Shown here in pieces: positions 1 to 7,864 of a DNA stretch of 30,618 nt (positions are counted from its first letter, which is position 1; each line of letters begins with the position of its first letter). A program made the position numbers and the translations under genes. Source of the DNA: Candidatus Bathyarchaeota archaeon (GTDB lineage: Archaea > Thermoproteota > Bathyarchaeia > TCS64); NCBI GenBank assembly GCA_030670015.1, contig DAOVCM010000001.1:1-30618 (forward strand), in the 5' to 3' direction. The notes beneath the pieces are model-generated. The model searched no databases and was not told where the DNA came from. It saw only the letters and a program-made list of their open reading frames with translations.

Positions 1-357
1 GACCACGCTGTAAACATAGCCAGGAACAGCCTCACTCTCACCATGTCTCATATGAATGAGGAGATCTTAAACGAGCTGAGAAAAGTTAGTGATTCTGCGG
101 TCATGGTGTTCGAGCACGCGGTCGAAGCCCTTTTCGACGGCAATTACGCAGCCGCAGATAGGGTGATGGAGATGGCGGAGGAAACAAGAAGCATGGAGGC
201 TGGAGCTATCCAGAAGATTATCAAGAACGCATCGCCAGAGGACGTGCCGGCGTTAAGGCTTATCATCGAGAGTATTCTACGCACAGCAGAGTATGGCTCC
301 GACATCGCAGAGGTTGTCCTTAACATGACCATCCAAGGAGAGATTCTGGAGAGCTAG
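1..357 (+). CDS. PhoU-like domain protein, C-terminal part (cut by window edge)
   Basis: The frame is open from base 1, reading DHAVNIARNSL before the first internal ATG at 43, so this is the 3' part of a gene that starts outside the window. The visible 118 residues are helical and amphipathic, and the DHAVNIA signature followed by a second helical bundle is typical of the PhoU domain of phosphate-uptake regulators. In archaea PhoU domains occur alone, next to Pst phosphate transporters, or fused to AbrB-type DNA-binding or transporter domains; which applies here cannot be told without the upstream part. The gene ends 47 bases before the tRNA. An independent start at ATG 43 or 52 is possible in principle but would split the PhoU motif, so I reject it. 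Confidence 0.72.
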   Translation, partial: DHAVNIARNSLTLTMSHMNEEILNELRKVSDSAVMVFEHAVEALFDGNYAAADRVMEMAEETRSMEAGAIQKIIKNASPEDVPALRLIIESILRTAEYGSDIAEVVLNMTIQGEILES

Positions 358-404
358 CCCAGATCATTTTTAAGCTCTGATCCTGTCGAGATCAAACTGC
401 CTAC

Positions 405-483
405 GGGGTCGTGGTCCAGCTTGGTCTAAGATTCGCGGCTCGGGTCCGCGAGATCCCCGGTTCGAATCCGGGCGACCCCACCA
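405..483 (+). tRNA. tRNA-Pro (CGG anticodon) with encoded CCA
   Basis: A full cloverleaf can be drawn. The acceptor stem GGGGTCG (405-411) pairs with CGACCCC (473-479). The anticodon stem CGCGG (434-438) pairs with CCGCG (446-450) around the seven-base loop CTCGGGT, giving anticodon CGG (441-443) and reading the proline codon CCG. The T stem CCCGG pairs with CCGGG around TTCGAAT. Discriminator A480 is followed by a genomically encoded CCA (481-483). There is no intron. An AT-rich box (366-374) about 30 bases upstream may be the promoter. G at position 37 agrees with proline tRNAs. Confidence 0.96.
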
Positions 484-530
484 CTCGAAAATATTAAACC
501 CCCATTCCCCTACGCTTCTACTGAAGGTTT

Positions 531-2327
531 ATGATCTGGCTCACAGACAAGGACAGGCAGCTCCTCGCAGAGATAGAGGGGGAGATCTCAAGGGAGATCA
601 TGCTTGAGAACTGGAAAGCCTTCATGAAGTACACTCCCCTTCCATCCGGGAGCGTGCAGGAAAAAAAGGCAGTTCAGTTCCTGAAGAGTAAGCTGAAGGA
701 GTATGGTCTCACACCCGATGTCCTCCATTTCGAGGCTTATATCTCTAACCCGAAGTACGCAAAGCTAGTAATCCTAAGGCCCTATGAGCAGGAAGTCCAG
801 TGTACACCCTACCGTCAGGTGGGGACGACCGGTACCGAGGGTGTAGAAGGCGACGTGATCTACATCCCTCCCGAGGAAGTCGGTACCGCGGAGTGCCGAG
901 ACAAGATAATCCTTGTAGACCAGCAGACCTCAGGCGACTGGATGGGGCTAAGAAAAGACCTGCTACTGAAGCTACAGGAGATGGATGTGAAAGCCCTTAT
1001 CGTCATCGAACAGGACAGCTTCAAGCCTACGGTTGTCCACCAACGGGCTGATTTCTCCGTCTCAGGGAACCCCACCAGTGACAACGTGCACCTTATACAG
1101 CGGATTCCAGCCATCATCCATGTCTCCAACAAGGAAGGAGCGTTACTCAGAAAGCTAGCTAAGCAGGGTGGCATGAGAGCACAGATCACCTCAATCGTGG
1201 AGACCGGTTGGAAGACCCTGCCCCTACTCGTCGCCGAGATCAAGGGAGCCAAGGACCCGGACAGGTTTCTGCTAGTTAACGGACACATCGACACCCCGCC
1301 TTTCTCCCCAGGAGTTACAGATAATGCATCCGGCGACGTAGCAGTGCTAGAACTCGCCCGCATCCTCAACAAACACCGTGAAAAACTGGGAAGGAGTATC
1401 AGATTCGCCTTCTGGACCGGCCACGAGATAGGTCGCTACGCAGGCTCGACATGGTACAACGACGCCTTCTGGCACGAGCTTCGATACCGGTGTGTTGGGT
1501 TCTACAACATCGATTCGCCTGGCGCTGAGGGGGCAACCACCTTCAGAGCCGCACCTATTGGAGAGGTACAGGAGGCAGCCGTCGACAGCATAAAGGCGGC
1601 GACAGGCATCGAGGTCAACAGCTTCAGGTGGCCTACTAGGGCAGGAGATAGCAGCTTCTGGGGAACAGGATTGCCCCACGCAAGCGTGACCTCTTCCCGT
1701 CCCAAGGAACTCTACGACCCCTTCGTGAACTACTCCGGCGGCGGCTGGTGGTGGCACACACCTTACGCTACTATGAACCACGGTGACATAGACATCCTCG
1801 CCACTGATGTCAGAGTGGAACTCAACTACATCTTCAGAATGACCAACTGCCCGGTCTTACCGATGAATTTCGTCGCCTACGCCGACCACATGGTCAAAGT
1901 ACTGGAGGACCTGCAGGCAAAAGCGGACAAGGTCAAAGCCTTCTTCAACCTGTACCCCGTCATCCAGCGAGCTAAAGAGTTCAGGGATATGGCGGAGAAG
2001 CTGGAGAAGGCCGTGAGACAGTCTATTGAGAAGGGGGTCTCTGACGAGGTGCTGGAGGAGTTGAACAGCTGCCTTATGTGGGTGTCCAGACACATCAACC
2101 CCGTTTCCCACTCCAACGCCGGGGTGACCGAGCAGATGACCATGGATACCTTCGGAACCGAACCGTTCCCGCGCATTCAGGAGATACTGAAGCTCGCAGA
2201 GATGACTCTTCACAGCTCTCCAGAATTCGAATTTCTCAGGACGAAGCTTCTCAGGCAGAGGAACGTTGTTGAGGATGGGTTCTACCAGGCTAACGAGGTT
2301 ATCAGGGTGACCCTTGCGAAAGTTTAG
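531..2327 (+). CDS. M28-family metallopeptidase with inserted PA-like domain
   Basis: A 598-residue protein with the zinc-aminopeptidase pattern of family M28. An N-terminal segment (about 1-95) leads to a PA-like insert (about 100-220), then the catalytic domain (about 230-440) and a helical C-terminal tail (about 440-598). Likely zinc ligands are H252 (GHID), D264 (TDNASG), E299, D328 (NIDSPG) and H409 (WWWHTPY). In canonical M28 enzymes the pair before the glycine is Glu-Glu, the first being the general base; here it reads GHEIGRYAGS, with His298 in the base position. No signal peptide or membrane segment is visible, so it is probably cytosolic. The start ATG follows GAAGG by four bases, and an AT-rich promoter lies at 487-500. 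Substrate unknown; peptide hydrolysis is inferred from the family. Confidence 0.85.
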   Translation: MIWLTDKDRQLLAEIEGEISREIMLENWKAFMKYTPLPSGSVQEKKAVQFLKSKLKEYGLTPDVLHFEAYISNPKYAKLVILRPYEQEVQCTPYRQVGTTGTEGVEGDVIYIPPEEVGTAECRDKIILVDQQTSGDWMGLRKDLLLKLQEMDVKALIVIEQDSFKPTVVHQRADFSVSGNPTSDNVHLIQRIPAIIHVSNKEGALLRKLAKQGGMRAQITSIVETGWKTLPLLVAEIKGAKDPDRFLLVNGHIDTPPFSPGVTDNASGDVAVLELARILNKHREKLGRSIRFAFWTGHEIGRYAGSTWYNDAFWHELRYRCVGFYNIDSPGAEGATTFRAAPIGEVQEAAVDSIKAATGIEVNSFRWPTRAGDSSFWGTGLPHASVTSSRPKELYDPFVNYSGGGWWWHTPYATMNHGDIDILATDVRVELNYIFRMTNCPVLPMNFVAYADHMVKVLEDLQAKADKVKAFFNLYPVIQRAKEFRDMAEKLEKAVRQSIEKGVSDEVLEELNSCLMWVSRHINPVSHSNAGVTEQMTMDTFGTEPFPRIQEILKLAEMTLHSSPEFEFLRTKLLRQRNVVEDGFYQANEVIRVTLAKV

Positions 2328-2410
2328 GAACGCCTAAATGAAACTCCTTTAAAAACCACGGTTGTTGATTTGTAGCTTTATCAGATGATCGGGAGCGGAA
2401 AATCAGGGAA

Positions 2411-3361
2411 TTGTTGGATACCTTCAGGGTAGGGCTTCTCCTTACCGAGCAGTGCAACATCGAGTGCAGCCACTGCTGGTTCAGCTCAGGGCCAGACCGA
2501 AGGGCTCACATGGAGTTGGATGAAGCACTTGACTACATTGACCAGATCAAGGAGATTCCGTCCGTCAAGTGGATCAGCTTCACAGGTGGCGAGCCATTTC
2601 TTTTACCTGAGATGCTTGTAAGCGTCGTCGACTTCGCCTCGAAGAGAGGTTTTCAAACAGAGTGTGTGACCAACTGCTTCTGGGCTGAGACAGAGGAGGG
2701 AGCGGTAGCACGCTTAGGGGAGCTTGTGGATGTCGGGCTCGACGCCATCAACATCAGCGCCGACGACTTTCACCAGCGACACATACCGTTCAGAAAGGTC
2801 AGCAACTGCTACTGGGCTGCGAGGCGCCTGGGACTGAAGGTGGTCATCATGTGCGCTATGGCAAAATCCAGCACCCTCAGGGTTCAGGTGATAGTAAGAC
2901 GACTTGGTGACGAGGGCATTCACATCGTTGGAGAAAGGGAACCAAAGGTACCCGTGTCGGCCCTTGCCGTTGAAACGGGCTTCACTCCCGTTGGTCGGGC
3001 AGCAGAGATCCCCAAGGATGAATGGTTGATTGGCAATAGTCCAGTTGGAGGTCCTTGTCGAGTCGTCCTCAGGGATATCGGGATAGCTCCCGACGGACGG
3101 GTGCTCCCATGCTGCTCGGCGGCTAGTCAGGTCGAGTATGCTGCAATCGGGAATGCGAAGGAAGACAGGATAGGGGAACTTGTTGAAAAGGCTAGTCAGC
3201 GTCCACTGTTTAGAATCTTATCAAGAGAAGGCCCCTCAGGACTTGCCAAACTATTGGGCTCAAAGATACTTACTGGTTACGTGGGTAGATGTCATCTATG
3301 CCACGGGGTACTGACTGACCCAGGACTTCGTCACGCCCTGCTTGCCTTTCAGCCGTCTTAG
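2411..3361 (+). CDS. Radical SAM protein with C-terminal cysteine cluster
   Basis: A 316-residue radical SAM protein. The [4Fe-4S] motif CNIECSHC supplies C15, C19 and C22, followed by the SAM-contacting GGEP at 59-62. A C-terminal region has C216, C234, C235, C294 and C297, placed as in SPASM-like or Twitch auxiliary-cluster domains that often act on peptides or proteins. The substrate is not evident and there is no obvious small peptide partner beside it. The start is a TTG preceded by AGGGAA; no ATG lies in frame between the upstream stop at 2366-2368 and the conserved N-terminus, and the ATG at 2385 is in another frame that soon stops. A TATA-like TTTAAAAA at about 2348-2355 suggests its own promoter. 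It converges on the next gene with an 8-base gap. Confidence 0.85.
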   Translation: MLDTFRVGLLLTEQCNIECSHCWFSSGPDRRAHMELDEALDYIDQIKEIPSVKWISFTGGEPFLLPEMLVSVVDFASKRGFQTECVTNCFWAETEEGAVARLGELVDVGLDAINISADDFHQRHIPFRKVSNCYWAARRLGLKVVIMCAMAKSSTLRVQVIVRRLGDEGIHIVGEREPKVPVSALAVETGFTPVGRAAEIPKDEWLIGNSPVGGPCRVVLRDIGIAPDGRVLPCCSAASQVEYAAIGNAKEDRIGELVEKASQRPLFRILSREGPSGLAKLLGSKILTGYVGRCHLCHGVLTDPGLRHALLAFQPS

Positions 3362-3369
3362 GCTTCCTA

Positions 3370-4203
3370 TCAGGCTAATGAGCGCAGGAAGTCAACTTTT
3401 CCGAGGAACGTGCCATCGAGGAGGTAAACGTCGAAGTCGCCGACATCTACTATACCGGTCCTGAACAGGGGGCCGAGAAGGCTTTTCGGAGAGTCGGCGT
3501 TGACGGGGAGTCCGCCCATGAGGTCGTTGAACGTTGGCATGATCACTATCTGGGGATCACCTATCTTCACTTTGAAATGCTGTTCAAACGTTTGAATGGC
3601 CTCGGCCCCGGGGTCCATCCCTACCCGTTCTAGGAGAGCCTTAGCCAGCCTAGTCACATCAGACTGGCCTCTAATCCATACCCTCCTTGTGATGCGGATA
3701 CCCAACGGCGTGTTCAGCCTGACCGTAGGGTGGTTGTGGCCCATAACGATCAGGTCTGCTGACATAAGATGGGGGTAGGGCCATGCGTGGCCGTGGAGTA
3801 CTGCGACCTTGAAACCCTCGCCTACCAGGAAGCCCCGCGAGGGATGAATGTTCACACCCTCTGGAAGAAGGTTCTGTAAGTTACTGTCGTGGTTACCCCG
3901 TGCCACGTCTATCTGATCAACCTCTTCCAGCAGGGCGTTGAAGAATAGTGGGATCTCTCGTTTCTCCTGAAATGATGTGATGGGAACGCCATGCTTGATA
4001 TCCCCCAGCAGTAGAAGTCGGTCTGGATGATGATCACGAACGAGGGCGAGCAGCTCCTCAAGGATGCGCTCGGTCTGATATGGGATGTTGATGCCCATCT
4101 TGGCCAGTTCGTACTCTATTCCGAGGTGGAAGTCGGTAGCAAGAAGAAGTCTCTCCTCGTCTTCCACGAGCATTGCTGGCCAAGGTGTAAGCAAACGTAT
4201 CAA
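3370..4203 (-). CDS. Metallophosphoesterase, archaeal SbcD-related type
   Basis: A calcineurin-like phosphoesterase of about 277 residues. From the TTG start chosen here it carries all the metal motifs: TDFHLG (D24, H26), LLLGDIKHG (D68), ARGNHD (N104, H105), LHGHAW (H137, H139) and MGHNHP (H156, H158). The size and the opening PWPAMLVEDEERLLLATD match the archaeal 'SbcD-related' group, likely nucleases or phosphodiesterases in DNA repair. An upstream ATG (4254) would give 294 residues, but the AT box near 4235-4243 lies inside that extension, so TTG 4203, preceded by GGATCCC, is preferred; ATG 4173 is a third option. It is divergent from the SWIM-finger gene, with which it probably shares the promoter region. 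Biochemical role inferred from the family only. Confidence 0.86.
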   Translation of the reverse strand: MIRLLTPWPAMLVEDEERLLLATDFHLGIEYELAKMGINIPYQTERILEELLALVRDHHPDRLLLLGDIKHGVPITSFQEKREIPLFFNALLEEVDQIDVARGNHDSNLQNLLPEGVNIHPSRGFLVGEGFKVAVLHGHAWPYPHLMSADLIVMGHNHPTVRLNTPLGIRITRRVWIRGQSDVTRLAKALLERVGMDPGAEAIQTFEQHFKVKIGDPQIVIMPTFNDLMGGLPVNADSPKSLLGPLFRTGIVDVGDFDVYLLDGTFLGKVDFLRSLA

Positions 4204-4282
4204 AGGGATCCCACAGGATCTTCTGGTGCCGAATCTTTTAAACCCGGCACCCAACCTTCAGATTTACACGAAGCCTGTTAAG

Positions 4283-4738
4283 GTGAGAAGATACACTATA
4301 TGGCAGGAAACAGCGGTGGCGTCAGAGGAGCGAAGGATACTGGAGAGTGTCTGTGACGAGCTACGCTCATCCAGGGAGCTGACACGCGCCCAGTGGAATA
4401 GACTCCGGTCGGCCTTGGGTGAGAGGTTCGACAAGGCATGGAAGCTCGTTGAGGAGCGCCGGGTTAAACGTTATGTCTTTGAGCCCTCGGGTCGAACGGT
4501 GTGGGTCGTCGTCGGGAGGATTAGCGAGTATCAGGTACTCCCGATGTCGGGGTACTGCGACTGCAACGATTTCTACTTCCGGGTTGTGGATGGCGAGGCC
4601 GGATTGTGCTATCACCTGCTGAGCCAAAGGCTGGCGGAGGCCCTTGACGCCTTTGAAGAGGTCTCCGAGGAAGACGAGTTCTACAACCAGCTTATGGCGG
4701 AGTGGCGGCGCCTGTCATCGGAACAAGCTGCAGAATAG
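4283..4738 (+). CDS. Small SWIM zinc-finger protein
   Basis: A 151-residue protein with the SWIM pattern CxC-x14-CxH: C92 and C94 in GYCDCNDF, C109 and H111 in LCYHLL. A charged helical region (about 15-62) precedes the finger and an acidic helix follows. Archaeal and eukaryotic SWIM domains bind DNA or protein, in several cases beside recombination factors. The frame is open back to 4085, but that extension overlaps the divergent phosphoesterase and reads as Ser/Arg-rich antisense. I therefore choose GTG 4283, about 40 bases after the TATA-like CTTTTAAAC (4235-4243), which puts the transcript start near 4263. The divergent arrangement with a phosphoesterase suggests a shared DNA-maintenance role; this is inference. 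Confidence 0.8.
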   Translation: MRRYTIWQETAVASEERRILESVCDELRSSRELTRAQWNRLRSALGERFDKAWKLVEERRVKRYVFEPSGRTVWVVVGRISEYQVLPMSGYCDCNDFYFRVVDGEAGLCYHLLSQRLAEALDAFEEVSEEDEFYNQLMAEWRRLSSEQAAE

Positions 4739-4758
4739 CGCGAGGGGACACGCGATAG

Positions 4759-4768
4759 CTTATATATC
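4759..4768 (+). promoter_or_regulatory. Strong TATA box for the leaderless 38-aa gene
   Basis: CTTATATATC is a near-consensus archaeal TATA box. Its centre lies about 29 bases before the ATG at 4793, so the expected transcription start coincides with, or falls just before, the start codon. This is the geometry of a leaderless archaeal mRNA. Confidence 0.75.
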
Positions 4769-4792
4769 AGCCGCGGCCTGATCATTTCCGAG

Positions 4793-4909
4793 ATGAGTCT
4801 AAACAACTTCTTTAACCTCCTCTACCAATTAGCCATAATTCTCGCCGTTATCACATTTAGCTTGGGTTTCTTGTACCTCTTCAACACCAGAGAAGAACCC
4901 GAGACTTAA
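4793..4909 (+). CDS. 38-residue single-pass membrane microprotein
   Basis: The ATG at 4793 opens a short frame ending in TAA at 4907-4909. The product begins MSLNNFFNLLYQ, has one hydrophobic segment (about residues 9-31, including LAIILAVITF) and ends in a charged tail, NTREEPET. The case that it is real rests on the strong TATA box at leaderless distance, the clean membrane-helix composition in this frame only, and its fit in the gap between the SWIM gene and the RPA gene. I do not recognise a family. It could be a small subunit of a membrane complex or a regulatory microprotein. Being so short, it has probably escaped automatic gene calling. Confidence 0.62.
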   Translation: MSLNNFFNLLYQLAIILAVITFSLGFLYLFNTREEPET

Positions 4910-4949
4910 GGGCGTCCTTTTTATCAGTCACTATAAAGATAAGATAGGG

Positions 4950-6467
4950 ATGGTCATGTCTAGCCCTGAGGACATCATCAAGCGTATCCTAGCACTCAAG
5001 CCTAAGCTTACAAGGGAAGTCGTTGAGAGACTCATCGACGAAGAGCGAGCCAAAGCGGCTGGGCTTCTCACTGAGGAGGCTGCCGCCCACCTCGTCGCGT
5101 CGAACCTCGGGTTGAACGGAGCCGGGGAGCGCATCGAGGCCAAACTAAAAATCAACGACCTCACTTCGGGACTGAGCGATGTCTCCCTAACATGTAGGGT
5201 CATCCATGTCTTTCCCGCCCACACATTCTCCCGGCAGGACGGTCGAGAGGGGAAGGTCCTCAGAATGCTTATCGGCGACTCAACGGGCTCTGTGGCTGCA
5301 GTGTTCTGGGACGAGAAGGCAGACAACGTCGTAGCTAGCAAGATAACCCCCGGGAAGATTGTGAGGATACTACATGGCTACACCAGGGAAAGACGTGGAG
5401 AGGTTGAGATAAACGTCGGTAGCCGGGGACGGATGTACATGGAGCCCCTGGACGCGGTCGATGAAAACTTCCCGCAGGTGGACAGCTTCTACAAGACGCC
5501 AGGGGAGATCCATCGACAGGGCACGGTCAACCTGATTGGCATAGTAACGGACAGATACCCCACTTCCACATTCACAAGGCGGGACGGCACCCCGGGGAAG
5601 GTGGCCCGCCTTGTCCTTGAGGAAGGAGGAGGCCGTATTAACCTTGTACTGTGGAATGAACGTGTAGATGAGCTTGGGGATGTCGAGGTGGGTACTAAGC
5701 TGAGGCTCATAGGCGGCTCAGCGAGGTTGAGGGATGATGGCAGCATTGAGGTGCACACCACCTGGGGGACCATTTTCGAGGTCCTTGAGGTAGGGGTCCG
5801 CCCTGTGGAGCCAGTACCCCACTGGACAAAGATTGCGGACTTGAGAACGGGGATGAGGAGCGTTAACGTTGCTGCCCGTGTCGCCCAGATCAGCGTGGAG
5901 AGGGAGTTCACGAGGCGGGATGGAAGCACGGGAAGGGTTGCATCTGCTCTGCTGGAGGATGAGACAGGGACCATCAGGCTTAGCCTTTGGGACGGAGATG
6001 TCGATATAATCAAGGAGCTGGAAGTCGACTCAATAATTACAGTTGATAACGGTTACACCCGCATGGGTATGGGAGCGGTAGGTTTGAACGTCGGTCAGAG
6101 TGGCCGCATCACGGTGAACCCAGAAGATGTGAAAGTGAAAGCCTCCCGTATGGAGGATAAACTCGTCGAAATACAGGATCTCAGAGAGGGGCAAAGTAAC
6201 ATATTCATCCGGGGCAGGGTCCTTGAACCCCCCGAAGTCAGAGAGGTGGAGACAGCTAGGGGGCCTGCAACAGTCGCCTCCTTCCGCCTCGATGATGGCA
6301 CGGGTGAGGCTAGGGTCTCTGTTTGGCGGGATCTCGTCAGTTTAACTGAAGGCCTCGCACCTGGAGCTCTAGTTAGGGTGGAGAACTGCCATGTAAGACC
6401 ACCTTTCGATGGATTGATCCAGGTGTCCTCCGGTATGTTCACTAAGATAATCGTTGAGAAAAAATAG
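4950..6467 (+). CDS. rpa: Replication protein A-like single-stranded DNA-binding protein, four OB folds
   Basis: A 505-residue protein made of an N-terminal helical region (about 1-60) and four OB-fold repeats at about 66-165, 187-280, 293-390 and 406-500. The first three share a loop: FSRQDGREGKV (93-103), FTRRDGTPGKV (208-218) and FTRRDGSTGRV (320-330). Each is followed by a strand ending in an aromatic-Asp/Asn pattern (VFWDE, VLWNE, SLWDG). RPA coats single-stranded DNA in replication and repair. No C-terminal zinc finger is present, unlike several euryarchaeal RPA41 proteins. ATG 4950 is used; ATG 4956 is an alternative. A T-rich box at 4917-4923 would give a nearly leaderless message. 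A second, broken, single-OB SSB gene lies at 10.5-10.9 kb. Confidence 0.9.
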   Translation: MVMSSPEDIIKRILALKPKLTREVVERLIDEERAKAAGLLTEEAAAHLVASNLGLNGAGERIEAKLKINDLTSGLSDVSLTCRVIHVFPAHTFSRQDGREGKVLRMLIGDSTGSVAAVFWDEKADNVVASKITPGKIVRILHGYTRERRGEVEINVGSRGRMYMEPLDAVDENFPQVDSFYKTPGEIHRQGTVNLIGIVTDRYPTSTFTRRDGTPGKVARLVLEEGGGRINLVLWNERVDELGDVEVGTKLRLIGGSARLRDDGSIEVHTTWGTIFEVLEVGVRPVEPVPHWTKIADLRTGMRSVNVAARVAQISVEREFTRRDGSTGRVASALLEDETGTIRLSLWDGDVDIIKELEVDSIITVDNGYTRMGMGAVGLNVGQSGRITVNPEDVKVKASRMEDKLVEIQDLREGQSNIFIRGRVLEPPEVREVETARGPATVASFRLDDGTGEARVSVWRDLVSLTEGLAPGALVRVENCHVRPPFDGLIQVSSGMFTKIIVEKK

Positions 6468-6480
6468 TGGGAGAAAAAGG

Positions 6481-7815
6481 TCAGGCTTTCATCTCGACCT
6501 CGCTCAGGCAGCCCTCGAAGATCTCGAGGGCGCTGTCAACGAGATCCCGTAATATGAGCAGTGGCGGCATCATCCTGATAGTGGAGACACCGCACGTCAC
6601 AAAGGCTACGCCCTTCCTGAAGCAGCGTGTCATCACCTCTTCAGCCTCCTTTTTAGCCGGTTCCTTGGTCTCCTTGTCCTTTACCAGTTCTACGCCTATC
6701 ATCAAGCCGACTCCACGGACATCCCCCATCATCGGGTGGTTGCCCATCATCTCGGCGAGCCGTTTTTTGATGTAGGCGCCCTGCTCTACTGCGTTCTCCA
6801 GCATCCCTTCATCCTTGATGACCTCGATAACAGTCTTTGCAGCAGTTGTAGCAAGGGGGTTGCCGCCGAAGGTGCTCGCGTGACTGCCAGGCGTCCAATC
6901 CATTAGTTCTGCTTTAGCTGATGTAACTCCTAAGGGTAAGCCTGCTGCAATGCCCTTCGCCATGCATACGATGTCAGGGATCGCTTCAAAATGCTCTATA
7001 CCGAACCATTTTCCAGTACGCCCTATACCAGTCTGAACCTCGTCAACGGCGAAGAGTATACCGTACTCGTCGCATAGCTTTTTTAACTCCTTGAAGTACC
7101 CCTTGGGAGGAACGATGTAGCCTCCCTCACCCTGGATAGGCTCTGCCATGATCATTGCTACCTCCTCAGGGGGCACGTACTTGTGGAACAGGTAGTCGTC
7201 TATGTAGCTCACACACCGGAAACCGCATTCGGGGCATTCAAGGTTGAAGGGGCAGCGGTAGCAGTAGGGGTAGAAGACATGCTCAACACAGGGAACCAAG
7301 GGGGAGAAATAACGTCTCTGAGCTGGCTTGCTTGCGGTCAAGCTGACTGCGCCCATCGTCCTCCCGTGGAAGGAGCCTATGTACGCGATTATACCAGGTC
7401 TCTTCGAGTGCCATCTAGCCAGCTTTATAGCTGCCTCCACCGACTCGGCACCGCTGTTTCCGAAGTAAAACTTCTTTTTGAAGTCTCCTGGGATCAGGTC
7501 ATGGAGGATCTCACTCAGGTTAACATAGTTCTCATAATAAAAGTCGGTGTACGAGTAGTGGAGGAACTTGTCGGCCTGTTCCTTGATGGCGGCAATCACC
7601 TTTGGATGTCGATGGCCGACACTCAGCACCGCTAAGCCTGCGTTCATGTCGATGAACTCATTTCCGTCAACGTCAGTGATGATGCAGCCATCACCAGATT
7701 TGATGACGAGGGGATACGCCCGTCCAAAGGAGGGGGAGACGAAGGCATGGTCCCTTTCAACGATCTTCTCTGCTTTTGGTCCAGGTGGAGTGACAACGAT
7801 GTTTGGATAACTCAT
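6481..7815 (-). CDS. Class III PLP-dependent aminotransferase (GabT/ArgD-like) with Cys-rich insert
   Basis: A 444-residue fold-type I aminotransferase. Visible signatures: NSGAESVEAAIKLAR for phosphate and substrate contact (120-134), the GSFHGRT loop (147-153), AVDEVQTGIGRTG with the PLP-ring Asp258 and Gln261, and the Schiff-base lysine K287 in AKGIAAGLPLG. Family members act on 4-aminobutyrate, acetylornithine, ornithine or other omega-amino acids, and some archaeal relatives are amino acid racemases, so substrate assignment is open. An insert at 185-201 holds five cysteines (CYRC, CPECGFRC), possibly a metal site. The start ATG has AGGGA upstream, and CTTAAAAAA (7849-7857 on the plus strand) can serve as its own TATA box. 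It converges on the RPA gene with a 13-base gap. Confidence 0.88.
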   Translation of the reverse strand: MSYPNIVVTPPGPKAEKIVERDHAFVSPSFGRAYPLVIKSGDGCIITDVDGNEFIDMNAGLAVLSVGHRHPKVIAAIKEQADKFLHYSYTDFYYENYVNLSEILHDLIPGDFKKKFYFGNSGAESVEAAIKLARWHSKRPGIIAYIGSFHGRTMGAVSLTASKPAQRRYFSPLVPCVEHVFYPYCYRCPFNLECPECGFRCVSYIDDYLFHKYVPPEEVAMIMAEPIQGEGGYIVPPKGYFKELKKLCDEYGILFAVDEVQTGIGRTGKWFGIEHFEAIPDIVCMAKGIAAGLPLGVTSAKAELMDWTPGSHASTFGGNPLATTAAKTVIEVIKDEGMLENAVEQGAYIKKRLAEMMGNHPMMGDVRGVGLMIGVELVKDKETKEPAKKEAEEVMTRCFRKGVAFVTCGVSTIRMMPPLLILRDLVDSALEIFEGCLSEVEMKA

Positions 7816-7864
7816 TAACTTCCCTTATCTGAACTCCGTCATCTATCCTTAAAAAAACTGGGTC

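Noticed and set aside
1347..1781. Long minus-strand frame inside the M28 gene
   Set aside because: It is the antisense of a conserved catalytic domain and shows no independent protein pattern.
4085..4282. N-terminal extension of the SWIM-finger protein
   Set aside because: It is antisense to the conserved start of the phosphoesterase, reads as Ser/Arg-rich noise and lies upstream of the TATA-like box; GTG 4283 fits better.
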